Shown piece after piece: positions 1 to 9,997 of a DNA stretch of 64,000 bases. A program made the translations under genes and the position numbers. Below the pieces are notes generated by a model, which saw only the letters and a list, made by a program, of their open reading frames with translations, ran no database searches and was not told the DNA's origin. Positions within the stretch are counted from its first letter, which is position 1. The number at the start of each line of letters is the position of its first letter. Source of the stretch: Trachythela sp. YZ-2020 (Eukaryota > Cnidaria > Anthozoa > Malacalcyonacea > Clavulariidae); the NCBI GenBank assembly GCA_016169945.1, contig JADLSH010000212.1, positions 466,001 to 530,000 on the forward strand, in the 5' to 3' direction.

Positions 1-218
1 AAAAACGTGTGCTTTTATAGTGAATAAAAAGCGATGACGTAACAAAATAAACCAATCAGATGGATTTAATAAAACAAACTGTAAATCACTTTACAAAATA
101 TATTAAAATGTAAGGAGAAGCGAAGAAAACAAGAATTAGGAGAAAATGCAGATCTGTGTTGATTTGTGTATGAGATGAGGTGATATGTGGAGTATCTGCT
201 GATGCAGGCATAAATATA
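1..218 (-). repeat. Penelope-like element terminal-repeat fragment
   Basis: This stretch aligns along its length with 9305-9540 and, in reverse complement, its first ~100 bases with 13020-13135. Both are the terminal (pLTR-like) regions of the PLE pair at 9.2-13.2 kb. Shared landmarks are TGTGCTTTTATAGTGAATA, AAACCAATCAGATGGATTTA and GAGTATCTGCTGATG. The ribozyme-like box that should lie outside position 1 is beyond the window edge. It is a truncated, non-coding relic. Confidence 0.75.
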
Positions 219-413
219 GCATTACTAATTAAATATACCGATTTTAAATATACCGAAATAAATATCATTAATAATATGATATTATTATATGTAGTATAAT
301 ATAAATTTTCGTTCGAATATTCCACCCACAAATACCATCAACTATTATTCCCATCGAATGAGATGCCGAGAAAATCTTAGTATTTATCAATTACGGGGTG
401 AAACGCCTGACTA

Positions 414-942
414 CACAGTAATTTTTTCGGGGCCATTTTGGCACCAAAATGGGGGCCAAAATTACAGTTTTGATAGCCAAAACAGCCCCATTAAAAGGGC
501 CCCTTTAGTGGGGCTGTTTTGACCCCAAACAGGGTCAAATTTACAGCCCTCTTGATGGGGCCAAAGCAGTCCCTGCTTTGGCCCCATCAAAAGGCCAATT
601 TAGCTTTCGTTGAGGTTATTTTCGTTCGTAATATATAATAATATTAACAACTTCAAATAAAGCTAAATTGACCGTTGTTAATAGGAACTAAAATTGGTGA
701 AGATAAAATAGCGAGTTGTTACACAACAATTTAAAAGTTAAAAAATATATATTTATAAGTTTGACATTAATCTTAGTTTACACATATATATATATACATG
801 CAAGTTAACAGTGGCAAAACTAACAATGGCAAACTAGCATGCGTGCATGCTATGCAATGCAAATTTTAAATTATTTGTGTTATTCAATACTTACAAAACT
901 TAATCTATTGCCTTAAACTCGATGCAGGTTTACTAGCATTTG
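414..942 (+). mobile_element. Truncated left end of CACAGT-type element (copy A)
   Basis: It begins CACAGTAATTTTTTCGGGGC and carries the GGGGCC/TTTTGGCC-rich subterminal repeats. It then follows the left ends of the copies at 26423 and 54065 (AAGCTAAATTGACC, GGTGAAGATAAAATA, AACAGTGGCAAAACTAAC) until GCATTTG at 942. There the match stops abruptly, so only the first ~530 bp of the element is present. No coding sequence is visible. Confidence 0.85.
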
Positions 943-2384
943 CAGATTCTAAAAATACTTTCAAAGGGTTGCAGCTTTTTTGAGACACCCTGTATATATT
1001 ATTTTTGGATGAATTACTGGATAAATTAATTATTCTTTCTGAACAAAACCATTTGTTGGTTGAACAATGGAATGAGCTCAGAAGACAGTTTATTCCTTTA
1101 TTGAACAGATCCAATGGCTAGAACGTTTTTGTAGACAACTGGTTGCCTTGCATGGTGTGTCAACTTTCAAATCATCTTAATTCTTAAAGAAGAAATGGTG
1201 ACAATTACTATAGATAATAGACTAAAACAGTACGGTACACTTGAGTGTAATTTTAGGTTTTAAATGACAATGTTTTAATTCCTATGACCGACAAAAACTG
1301 GGGGCTTAGTCGAAAGGGTCCTTGAGTCGGAGGGACCCACACTACGGTTTGACTAATTGAGGGCTTCACACCCCATGCACACAGGGCAATAGAGCTCTTT
1401 TTTGTGTCTGTGGCATAAGTTGTCAGTAACCTATACAGTGGCAATCACCCTCACAGTAAAACCAAACAAGTTTAGGATAATAAATTAAACAGGGCACATT
1501 GTAATTAAAAGGGTCAAAAGTAACAAAAAATGTTCTCTTCCTCAAGTGTACTTTTACCCTGTCAAAGGGAAATCAAGGGAAATTAAAACTTGGCTCAGTT
1601 TTTGCTTTCGACTAGTGATTTGCAACTTCTGGCTGTTTGGGAACAAGGCTGACCTACCTATGGGACCTTGTTCGAAAGAGCCTCTGGGGGACATCAGCCA
1701 CTGGGACCAGGCTCAATCAATGCACCCAGGGTTTCTTAAGCCGAGAGCCCCCGCTAAGCCAAAGTTAGATCAGTGATTTAAGGTGCATTGAATCTCAACA
1801 TGTTATGTCTAAGAGTGTGGTCTTAACTGAAACAAGATCAGGCAAAACTAAAAAACGGTCTGTTAAATCATGTCCAACAATATGTCCAAAATATTACTTG
1901 TCCTATTCAAACTTCAGTTAGGCACTACAAGTACTATACCAATGGTGTTTGTTCATAAGTTATAATCACTAACTAATACAGTGGTAATCCCCCCACAAGG
2001 GGTGGAAAAAATAATTTTCTTTCTGTGAGCACAGCCTGAAGATAACAGATTTCCTGCAGCCTGCAGTCTGAATATCACGAATATGTCAAACCTAGGCTTA
2101 TCTAGCTATAAATTGTAGCCTATGATGCACGTACATACTGTCTGGTGAGCATGGTTTAAAACTAAAGAATGATTTCTTGGCAGTTGGCAGATATATCTAA
2201 TGGCAAGTCGGCAACAACAGTTTTCTATTTTGTGTTTATTTGTTTTCGTGGGCTCGCAGCAATCGCCAGTTATCACTTATCCAGAAAAAGTTACAAATTG
2301 AAATAGCTCAATATTTTTGTAGTGTTTATATGAAATCTATTCACTTAACAACTTTTTTTTTTTGCACTTCACTTGCTTGAACTA
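943..2384. other. No gene seen; old repeat DNA
   Basis: No convincing coding sequence. GAGACACCCTGTATATA near 985 resembles the end of a small DNA transposon but has no partner that I found. The block 1472-1570 (GGCACATTGTA, TCTTCCTCAAGTG, TTTTACCC) is a diverged duplicate of 3205-3340. These look like remnants of unnamed interspersed repeats. Confidence 0.5.
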
Positions 2385-2546
2385 CAAATGGGTTTGGTGG
2401 ATAATCCATGTGAGTAGATATATACACAATTTAAGACCTAACCAGGAACGGTTGCGAAAAATGCAACACTAGGTCCTCTGGCAGGAATTGAACCCACGGC
2501 CCTGCGATTCCGGTGCAGCGCTCTAAACAACAGAGCTACAGAGGCC
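2385..2546 (-). mobile_element. tRNA-derived SINE
   Basis: On the minus strand a tRNA-like head runs from 2546 to about 2472. It starts GGCCTCTGTAGCTCTG (box A-like) and contains GTGGGTTCAATTCC (box B-like); the 5' arm GGCCTCT nearly pairs with AGAGGACC. The anticodon-stem closing pair and U33 are lost, so this is not a functional tRNA. A body follows containing GGTTAGGTCTTAAATTGTGT and GGATTATCCACCAAACCC. The same body recurs at 38432-38497 with a clean target duplication, which shows that the family has moved. Confidence 0.8.
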
Positions 2547-3699
2547 AGTTGCTGAGGTGTAACCATAATTTGGATTATCACCAAACCCAGTATAACAACT
2601 TAATAACTTACTCAGTACTTGTGGTGCAGCCGAAGCAGACTTAAATCTTGCTTCAACAGTTCAACTGCTTGTAGCTTTGACCAAATAGAAACTTTACTGT
2701 ATGCAGAACGTAAGGATGTAGTTAAAATACGTAGTCAAGCAAAGTAGCTAGTGGCATGAGGGGCATGCAATCTCGATTCTTGTGAGATAAAACTATCAGC
2801 CAGCAAGGTTATTACAATCAACAATATTGCAAATTTCCTGTCAACCATGACGGGTAAAGCAAATTAAGCCCTTAGTGAGACATAATTATGTATATAATGA
2901 GTCTTACTTCAAATTTTCAAATCAACCTAAAAAATCCTGTGGCTGTGGAGAATTTCCTGCGAACACTGCTTGCGTGCTCGCCTATTTTTTTCACCCCTGG
3001 CCCACAGAAAAACCAAACAAGTAATTTACTTTGACAATGAAATATATTGGAAATTGACAGTTTTAAAACCAGACTGCATGTATATACTATTCTACATATG
3101 TTTCTTGTCAACACATTCAACCGCACATTGTATTGTCATTGGTATTTTTAGGGAAAATTGTTGGGAATAGGTTAAAAAATGTCTTACTCGAGACAGGTTA
3201 GGATTATAAAATATATAAAAGGCACATTGTAGTTCATTAAGAGGTTAAAACACAATGGTGAATACACACAGTATCTCTTGTGAACCATTAAGTCACAATG
3301 TACTCTTCCTCAAGTGCAATTTTACCCGGATTAATAATGTCAGTCAATATCAAGGGAAAAGTTACCCATTTTAAGTTATATATTTCAAAGTCTTTTGAAA
3401 CAAAAACCATAAACATATGATCTCTAGGATATTGGACGTGGGTCGGGCAGTAGGGCTAACTTGGTTTACCTCAATCAGGCATTTGCTATTATTTCCTAAT
3501 AATTTTCATTTTTGTCTATTTGGGAACTAAGCTGCCCAGCATATCCCCACCAGGATCTGGGCAAAGTATTAATGCTGTATTTAAATTAATATAATGCTGT
3601 AAGTGACTTATCACTTCTAAGGGCTATAACTGTAAAATATTGTCGCTGCTCATGAAAATGTGATTTCAGGTTTGGTACGACACAAACAGAAACAGCACA
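2547..3699. other. No gene seen
   Basis: AT-rich DNA without a supportable gene. 3205-3340 duplicates 1472-1570 in diverged form. Short open frames here show no recognisable motif. Confidence 0.5.
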
Positions 3700-4157
3700 G
3701 GCACCAAACTTACCTGTGCTTGGCCAATCGCTCTTTGAATGTGGTTGCAGTCATGCCAATGTAATTTTTGATCGTGTTTGTGTTGCTTACTGTGACTGTT
3801 GCTTTGTATACTATGTCCTTAGTCATACATTGTTTTTGAAGCGGGCAAATGGTGTTTTCTCTACAACTGCAATTGGTAGTGTCACTGTTCTGTGGCTTGT
3901 TATTCCTATATATGCGCGCACTGACTTGACATTGTTCATGCAGCTGTAAGTTTCTTTAACTGTATTTCTGTTAAAAAATTTTATGGAGCTTGTGGTGCGG
4001 TGGAAAATGTGAGTCAATTAGACTAAGGAAATTACCTCCTATGTTTGTGCTAACACTCTTGTTAAATGGTGGGTTGAACGAAATGATATTGCGTTGCATA
4101 CTCCTGCGTTGTTGTTGCGGTGTGTGCTGAGTGTAGCTAAGTTGATGATTAAAGCTG
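3700..4157 (-). pseudogene. PLE GIY-YIG endonuclease region, fragment
   Basis: Reverse-strand translation gives the linker and start of the GIY-YIG domain of a PLE: FNRNTVKETYSCMNN, then a broken cysteine-rich knuckle, then YIGMTATTFKERLA next to the left edge. The same order is seen in a better copy at 16935-18078. Frameshifts and deletions break it, including loss of part of the knuckle. Its inner edge, at the AACTTTAATC-like motif, coincides with the start of the oppositely oriented copy at 5799, so the two arms face away from each other across a LINE. Non-functional. Confidence 0.75.
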
Positions 4158-5798
4158 CTATTATTATTATAATTATTATCAAAAATGTATATAGCGCATA
4201 ATAGAGAAAAAATCTATGCGCTTTACAATGGTATATAGTTCAAATAGAAGAGAATTAAGAAGAATTACAGCTGCTACATGAATCACTAAAAAAATACAAA
4301 TCTGTTAAAAACTATTAAAAAAATGTGTACATCCAGACTATTCATTTAAGAACAGAAATAAAATTTAAACAAGTGTGTTTTCAGTCTAGATTTAAAAACA
4401 TGTACACTTGATGCTAATCTTACAAAGTTAGGTAGATCATTCCAAAGTCTAGGTGCATGTATAGAGAAAGCCATAATTAGCAGTATTGTATTTCTGTGTC
4501 TCTAACTTCATATTCACATTAGAACGCAAAGTTCGACCAGGACTGTACACCACCAGCAGATTACTTAGGCATTTGGGTGCTAAATTATATAAGCATTTAT
4601 AAGTCACTAAATTGATTTTAAATACTATTCTCAGTTCAAGAGGCAGCCAATGTAGTTCTTTTAAAACGGGCGTAATATGATCATATTTTCGTGCTCCAAC
4701 TATGACACGGGCTGCGGCATTCTGGACATTTTGCAACTTTGCTATCAAGTAATTAGGTAAACCAAACATCGGCGAATTACAATTGTCGATCTTCGAAATG
4801 ACCAAGGTCATCACCAAAGTTTTAATAATTTCCACTGATACATATTTCTGGATCTTAGCAATATTCCGTAATTGATGGAATGACGATTGACAACTGTTTG
4901 TATATGCTTTCTGTGAGACATAATTTCATCAAAGTTACCCCAATGTTTCTTGCATGATCACTTGGAAAAATAACATCATTTCCTTCGTAAGCGAACCAAA
5001 AGGAATGTGTGAGCGAAATTTGGAATGTAATACAAGAAGTTCAGTCTTGTCAGTATTCAACTTTAATTTATTCATCATCATCCAGTTGTTAACTTCAACC
5101 ATACACAGTTCAATACGTTGTTTAACTCTCGCCAATTCATTGTAGTTCTGACAGCTAAAGGAGGAATGCACTTGATCATCATCCGCATAGAAATGGAACG
5201 ATAATCCATGTTTACGGAATATATCTCCAATACGAGCTGTATACAACAAATACAACAGCGGTCCAAAGACTGAACCTTGTGGGACTCCGCACTCCACTAA
5301 GTTAGGCTCTGAGGTACATCCATCAATTTCGACAAATAATTGACTACGATATTACAAATAAGATTTAAACCACGCAAGTACCAAGAATCTCATGATCCAC
5401 TAAGTCAAAAGCAGCAGAAAGGTCTAGCAGCAATAGGACCACACAGCAGTTATTATCAATAATTTCAATTAATATGTCATTCTGTACACGAACTAATTGA
5501 AGACGTTCTTCAAGTCCATTTGTTTCCAAATAGTCTAACATACGAGCTGCTGCAACCTTCTCAATAGCTAATAGCTCTGGTCTGAAATTCTCAAAAAGTT
5601 CAAGGTCCAAGAGTGGTTTCTTTAACCCAGGTAATACTACTGCACTTTTCAAGCCAGAGGGCACAATAGCTTCATCAAACGACATATTGACAATTCTTAC
5701 AATAACCGGTCGCAAGTTATTAAAATAGCATTTCAGCAATTCCGAAAGAATTGGATCAAGACAACAAGACAACGGACTTTCTTACTATCGCACTTAAG
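4158..5798 (-). pseudogene. CR1/L2-like LINE reverse transcriptase, 5'-truncated
   Basis: A minus-strand non-LTR retrotransposon with several frameshifts. Reading from 5772 downwards: a region with LLLLDLSAAFDLVDHEIL (RT motif with catalytic Asp), then GVPQGSVFGPLLYLLY and FHFYADDDQVHSSF (the YADD active-site box) at 5297-4935. The thumb/C-terminal region ARVIVGARKYDHITPVLKEL follows at 4835-4449. The 3' end lies at about 4158-4175 with an (AAT)n-like tail. No endonuclease domain remains, as expected of 5' truncation. It sits between two oppositely oriented PLE fragments. Confidence 0.85.
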
Positions 5799-6660
5799 CA
5801 TAGAAACTTTAATCTTGAACTTAGCTAAACTCAGCGCACATCGCAACAACAACGCAGGAATATGGAACGCAATATCATTTGGTTCAACCCGCCAATTAGC
5901 AAGAGTGTTAGCACAAACATAGGACGTAATTTCCTTAGTCTAATTGACAAACAATTTCCACCGCAACACAAGCTCTATAAAATTTTTAACAGAAATACAG
6001 TTAAGTAAGATACAGCTGCATGAACAATGTCAAGTCAGTAATCACTAAACACAATGCACGCATATCTAGAAATAACAAGCCACATAACAGGGACAGTATA
6101 CCAATTGCAGTTGTAGAGAAACATTGCAAAAACCATGCATGACTAGGGACATAGTATACAAAGCAACAGTCACAGTAAGCAACACAAACACGATCGAAAA
6201 TTACATTGGCATGACTGCAACCACATTCAAAGAGCGATTGGCCAACCACACTCAATCTTTTCAGTATAAAAAGCATGCAAACGACACGGAACTTTCGAAA
6301 TATATTTGGACATTGAAAGAAGACAATAAGGATTTCAGTATTAATTGGCAAATTTTAAAACATTCTATTTCGTACACGGGAGGATCAAAACGATGCAGTT
6401 TATGTTTAGAAGAAAAATTTAGAATAGAAATTTTGAAAGAAAAAAACAAGAATTGTTTACTCAACAAAAAAGCTGAAATAATTTCACGGTATCGTCATCG
6501 TAACAAATTTCGCGTAAACAACGCAAAGAATGCACACATTGTCTGCCACATACACCCCCACGTTCCGCCATGAAGCATATAAGCGGTCATTTTTTCGATA
6601 CTTGTCACTGCCTGATGATTACTTTACAGATGAAACAGCCTGTTGCAGACCAGTTTTGAA
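5799..6660 (+). pseudogene. PLE GIY-YIG endonuclease region, fragment
   Basis: Plus-strand copy of the PLE C-terminal half. The upstream motif [17 protein letters not shown] is seen at about 5880-5935. The cysteine knuckle is broken by a stop and a frameshift. The GIY-YIG core NYIGMTATTFKERLANHTQS follows, then SKYIWTLKEDNKDFSINWQI, RCSLCLEEKF and LLNKKAEIISRYRHRNKF. The reverse-transcriptase half is missing. The 3' end runs into a hammerhead-like motif (6606-6653) and the shared terminal sequence GTAAGCGAAAAT. In PLEs the GIY-YIG nuclease nicks target DNA for target-primed insertion; this copy is inactive. Confidence 0.85.
6606..6653 (+). ncRNA. Hammerhead-like ribozyme motif, PLE end (type B)
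   Basis: CACTGC precedes the core CTGATGA, followed by a weak stem II, then GAAA, a short stem III (ACA-GCC-TGT), T at the cleavage position, and GCAGAC. CTGC/GCAG can form stem I. Other copies: 7231, 8731-8778 (minus), 8829-8880, 16868-16930 (minus), 18013-18072, 22562-22616 (minus). Stem II is poor here, so activity is doubtful. Confidence 0.5.
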
Positions 6661-6744
6661 GTAAGCGAAAATCTATCATTTGTTCTACCTATATGTTGTC
6701 GAGCACTCTTTGCGTTTCGTAGACCTAAACCTACACGTATATAT

Positions 6745-7160
6745 AAGCTATACAAGCTCACTTCCCTTGTGGTCGTTTTTGCACTCTGGCCCCAAGACAT
6801 TTCGCATGCATGGATGCGCATGTGTCTGAGTATTGCCACATGCCTTGGTGAGGGTGAGAACAAGTATGTATAATGCAAGTCACTCATCTAGACTTTGCAT
6901 TACAAGCTGCACTGACGAGCCGTTGAAGTGTGAACGCATGTTTGCAAAAGCTCACTTTCTTTGTGGTCGTTTGAGCCTCCTGGCCCCAAGACATTTCACG
7001 CAGTCTGATGCGCATGTGTCTGAGTATTGTACCACATGCGCTTGGTGGAGGGCAAGGCAGAGGTGTATAAATAATGGTCACTCGCATCTAGGACTGCATT
7101 ACAAGCTGCACTGACACTGACGAGAACGGCGAAACATGCAAAGTAGATTTGACTATATAT
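6745..7160 (+). repeat. Degenerate dimer of retrozyme-like hammerhead repeat
   Basis: Two tandem units with a period of about 196 bp (CTTGTGGTCGTTT at 6764 and 6960). Each shares landmarks with the better units at 18186-18440 and 21734-22460: CTGGCCCCAAGACA, GATGCGCATGTGTCTGAGTA, ACAAGCTGCACTGAC. The hammerhead cores are damaged. The first has CTGACGAGCCGTTGAA but not the second stem II strand. The second has an inserted CACTGA and a broken stem III. Confidence 0.7.
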
Positions 7161-7204
7161 ATATATATATATTTTCGCTCAAAACTTACCTCTGCAAACT
7201 TGCT

Positions 7205-7360
7205 GTTTCAGGCTGTTTCATCTGATTGTAAACTGCCTGATGATGAGTTCTCAGATGAAACAGCATGTTGCAGACAGGTTGCAGACATCTATAATTTCCT
7301 CTAACTATATGTTGTCGAGCACTCTTTGCGTTTCGTAGACCTAAACCTACACGTATATAA
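7205..7360 (+). repeat. PLE terminal sequence with variant hammerhead-like motif
   Basis: Contains AAACTGCCTGATGATGAG, then CAGATGAAACAGCATG and TTGCAGAC (type B motif with an altered stem II), followed by TATGTTGTCGAGCACTCTTT and CGTTTCGTAGACCTAAACC. The same tail follows the type B motif after 6660, before 8711 in reverse, and at 16792 and 22479. Confidence 0.65.
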
Positions 7361-7377
7361 TTATATATATCTATATA

Positions 7378-7600
7378 TAGTCAAATCTGCCGACATGCAT
7401 GGTGCGCCGTTCATCTGAGCGTCAGTGCAGCTTGTAACGCAGTATAGATGCGAGTGAGTTCGTATTTGTACACCATACTCTTGCCTCACCAAGCGCATGT
7501 GGTACAATAAGACACATGCATCCAGACATGCGTGAAGTGTCTTGGGACAGAGTGCTCAAACGACCACATAAAGTCACAACTCCGAAAACTCGAGTTTCAC
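7378..7600 (-). repeat. Degenerate retrozyme-like repeat
   Basis: Reverse-strand relic of the hammerhead repeat: AGTCAAATCTGC, a damaged ribozyme core around 7390-7436, then CACCAAGCGCATGTGGTACA and GTGAAGTGTCTTGGG in the order seen at 21740-21835. The core lacks the paired GCCGT/ACGGC stem, so it should be inactive. Confidence 0.65.
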
Positions 7601-7639
7601 GTTTTCACGATCTTCAGGTGACGATGTAATGTTAGTTCA

Positions 7640-8502
7640 AAAGTTCCTGCTTGCTTGCGTTAGTTTCCGTTGGACTGCTTGGTGATTGTTGTCCCTTGCG
7701 CAGGAGGCATTTCCGGCAAGAATCGCTTTTGGTGGAGGCATTTTGAAAAGACCTCGCGTCTTTGTTAAGCAAGGTAGAATTATACGCTTTCAGAATACAA
7801 AGTTTCAATTGTAAACAAAGATTACATCTTACCCGCCGCTGGAATATCAACCCGCTCGTTTCAGGATAGACCACTTAATTTCAAAGTTACGCTGTTTTTC
7901 TTTTAAAATCGATACGTATTTGGAGAGCTCTGTATTGTTTTTGTATCTTGGTGATTGAACGATTTCGTGTGATTGTTAAAACGTTCTTTGAAATTGTTTC
8001 CCGTCATTCCAATATATTCCTTCTGCTCCGCATTACTGGTTATAACCTGTGCTTTGTACACTACACTGGTCACTTGACATTTTCCTTGAAGAGGGCATTC
8101 ATTGCTATCTCTGCAGTTGCAAGTAGGGTTGTTTATTGTAAGTTGTGTAGTAGTTGTACTTGCTTTCGACAAAATTCTGGTTTTGTGCTTGGAAATAATG
8201 CTCTTGCAATTGTCCATGCAGCTGTAGCTTACTTTCACCGTGTTGCGATTAAATATCCTATGTAAGGAGCTAGAAGATGGAAAATGCTTGTCGATTAAAC
8301 TGAGGAAGGAGCTGCCAACATTGGTTTTGACGTTTTTACTGTAAGGGGGATTGAACCATTTGATATTTCGATGTCTCCTTCTATTCTTAATACCGTTGTC
8401 ATTCGGGTTATACTGTAAGTTTGCATGCAACGATGCAATGCGTCTTCGTACAGGGGGGGCGGCTGTTGCAAAGTGTTTTGGTCGGATGATAATTTTACGC
8501 AT
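7640..8502 (-). pseudogene. PLE linker + GIY-YIG endonuclease, frameshifted
   Basis: Minus strand from 8502: IKWFNPPYSKNVKTNVGSSF, FNRNTVKVSYSCMDNCKSI, a cysteine knuckle C-x-C-x6-CPL-x3-C, then YKAQVITSNAEQKEYIGMTG and FKERFNNHTKSF, the GIY-YIG core. After a frameshift near 7880-7905 the final segment continues with RCNLCLQLKLCILKAYNSTL and LLNKDARSF. It is a diverged member of the family seen at 5799 and 16935. The reverse transcriptase half is absent. Confidence 0.8.
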
Positions 8503-8579
8503 TGCATCGTAGCAACTATCATTTATAAAGCTCTACCAATACCAGGTGTTGAGCACTCTTCAAGCTGTGCATTAATACT

Positions 8580-8645
8580 TTGTTTGAAAGTATTATTATA
8601 ACTATTATTATTGTTATTATTATATATATATATATATATATATAT
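8580..8645. repeat. (ATT)n/(AT)n microsatellite
   Basis: ATTATT-type units pass into a run of about 13 TA dinucleotides directly before the PLE end sequence CGTGTAGGTTTAGGTC. Similar AT runs border other copies of this end (16767, 22458). Confidence 0.85.
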
Positions 8646-8710
8646 ACGTGTAGGTTTAGGTCTACGAAACGCAAAGAGTGCTCGACAACATATAGTTAGA
8701 GCAAATTATA

Positions 8711-8900
8711 GTTTTTCGCTTACCTCAAAATTTGTCTGCAACAGGCTGTTTCATCTGTAAAAGAATCATCAGGCAGTTTACCTGATGATGAATCATCAGT
8801 TTACCTGATGATGAATCATCAGGCAGGTAAACTGCCTGATGATCCTTTTACAGATGAAACAGCCTGTTGCAGACAAGTTTTGAGGTAAGCGAAAAACTAT
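8711..8900. repeat. Head-to-head PLE ends (palindrome with two type B motifs)
   Basis: TTTTTCGCTTACCTCAAAA at the left is mirrored by TTTTGAGGTAAGCGAAAAA at the right. A minus-strand hammerhead-like motif occupies 8731-8778 and a plus-strand one 8829-8880. Between them are three copies of a short CTGATGATGAATCATCAG-type unit. The structure is a 190 bp inverted repeat made from two PLE termini. Confidence 0.75.
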
Positions 8901-8924
8901 ATATATATATATATAGTTGTCGAT

Positions 8925-9175
8925 CACAACATCATCATCGCCGAACTTGGGAATCTCAATGTCCTTGAAACGACCTCGCTGGCCAGGTCGTATAAAATTC
9001 GTGGACGACTTCACGGCTTTGGAGATGTCCGACTATGCTGGAAAAAAGGGAATGGAATTAAACCCCAAAAAATGTAAAGACATGTTCGTGTCCTTTCTGA
9101 AATATCGCTTACCTTCCAATATTGCCTCTTTGTACGTTGCTGGAACGGTTGTGGAAATATCTCAAACGTGCGGTC
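8925..9175 (+). pseudogene. LINE reverse transcriptase, 5' part of interrupted copy
   Basis: The plus frame shows IKFVDDFTALE (an F/YVDD-type RT active-site box) and GMELNPKKCKDMFVSFLKY, followed by VAGTVVEISQT. This is the palm-to-thumb stretch of a CR1/Jockey-like RT with a deletion after the VDD box. The reading resumes at 13290 on the far side of 4 kb of PLE sequence, so the PLEs inserted into this LINE. No endonuclease domain is visible. Confidence 0.75.
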
Positions 9176-9554
9176 CCAGTGTGGGTAGAGTGTAGGAAAT
9201 ACGGCGGTTGACTGTTGTGTAAAACTACCTGAAAAATACAATGAGAACTTCGACGTTTCGAGCGAAGGCCCTTCGTCTGGAAGTTAGTAGAATGGCTCGG
9301 GGGAAAAACATGTGCTTTTATAGTGAATACAAAAGCGATCACGTGATAAAAAATAAACCAATCAGATGGATTTAATCAAAGCAAACTATAAACAAAATAT
9401 GGAAATCACATCACAAAATATATTAGCATATAAGGAGCAGCGAACAAAGATAACAAAGCAAGAAAGACAGAAAACAAGGAACGAAATATTAGATAAGGTG
9501 AGATGTAGAGTATCTGCTGATGGCAGGCATAAACAGATGGGAGTTAAATGTAAG
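9176..9554 (-). repeat. PLE terminal region with hammerhead-like motif (type C)
   Basis: From the LINE junction: CAGTGTGGGTAGAG, GGCGGTTGACTGTTGTGTAA, then the motif at 9246-9285. Read on the minus strand this is AACTTC, CAGACGA, AGGGCCTTCGCTC, GAAA, CGTC, GAAGTT. AACTTC/GAAGTT form a perfect stem I. The rest, 9300-9554, matches window positions 1-218 and the mirror copy at 13001-13135. Confidence 0.75.
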
Positions 9555-9965
9555 AGAGGCGCTCATTAATGCCGAGAGGGTGAATGGTGCCAAGTTGGGA
9601 AATGAGACGCATTTCTTGGCTTTTGCGGCTATCATTACTACCAGAAATGGGACACATGCAGAGCTCGAATTTTCATATCTGAAACACTGTGATTGCCAGT
9701 GTTGAAATGTCTGGCAACAGGTTGTTTAGCATCATTATTTACGACAGCACGACGATGCTCACTAAACCTTATCCTTAAATAGCTACCAGTTTCACCAATA
9801 TAGAGCATCCCACATTTACTGCATGAAATACAGTAGATGAGAGGAGGTGCACGTGAAATGGTGCTTAATGGTGTTCTTAGATTTTGGTGACGAAATTGTC
9901 GTGGAAGAATCTATATACTTACAGGTTTTACACAGCTTCACGCCACAAGGAAACGTGCCATTAGG
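9555..9965 (-). pseudogene. PLE GIY-YIG endonuclease domain
   Basis: Reverse translation gives a cysteine motif (FPCGVKLCKTCKYI), then a break, then YCISCSKCGMLYIGETGSYL with RIRFSEHRRAVVNN and ARHFNTGNHSVSDM, ending NERLSYI-stop. LYIGETG plus R-x3-EHR are the GIY-YIG catalytic-domain signatures. This is a different PLE family from the YIGMT type at 5799 and 16935. It lies directly downstream of the minus-strand RT, so the element has the usual RT-then-endonuclease order. At least one frameshift before YCISC and one after KIRAL make it inactive. Confidence 0.85.
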
Positions 9966-9997
9966 TGACGACGAGTCCTGTGGCAGAGAGCTGTGAA

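Noticed and set aside
2472..2546. Functional tRNA gene on the minus strand
   Set aside because: Mismatches in the acceptor and anticodon stems, no U33, and the sequence continues into a SINE body that recurs at 38432.
8711..8900. CRISPR-like array from the repeated CTGATGATGAATCATCAG units
   Set aside because: Three short palindromic units without spacers, in a eukaryotic PLE end; explained by head-to-head insertion.
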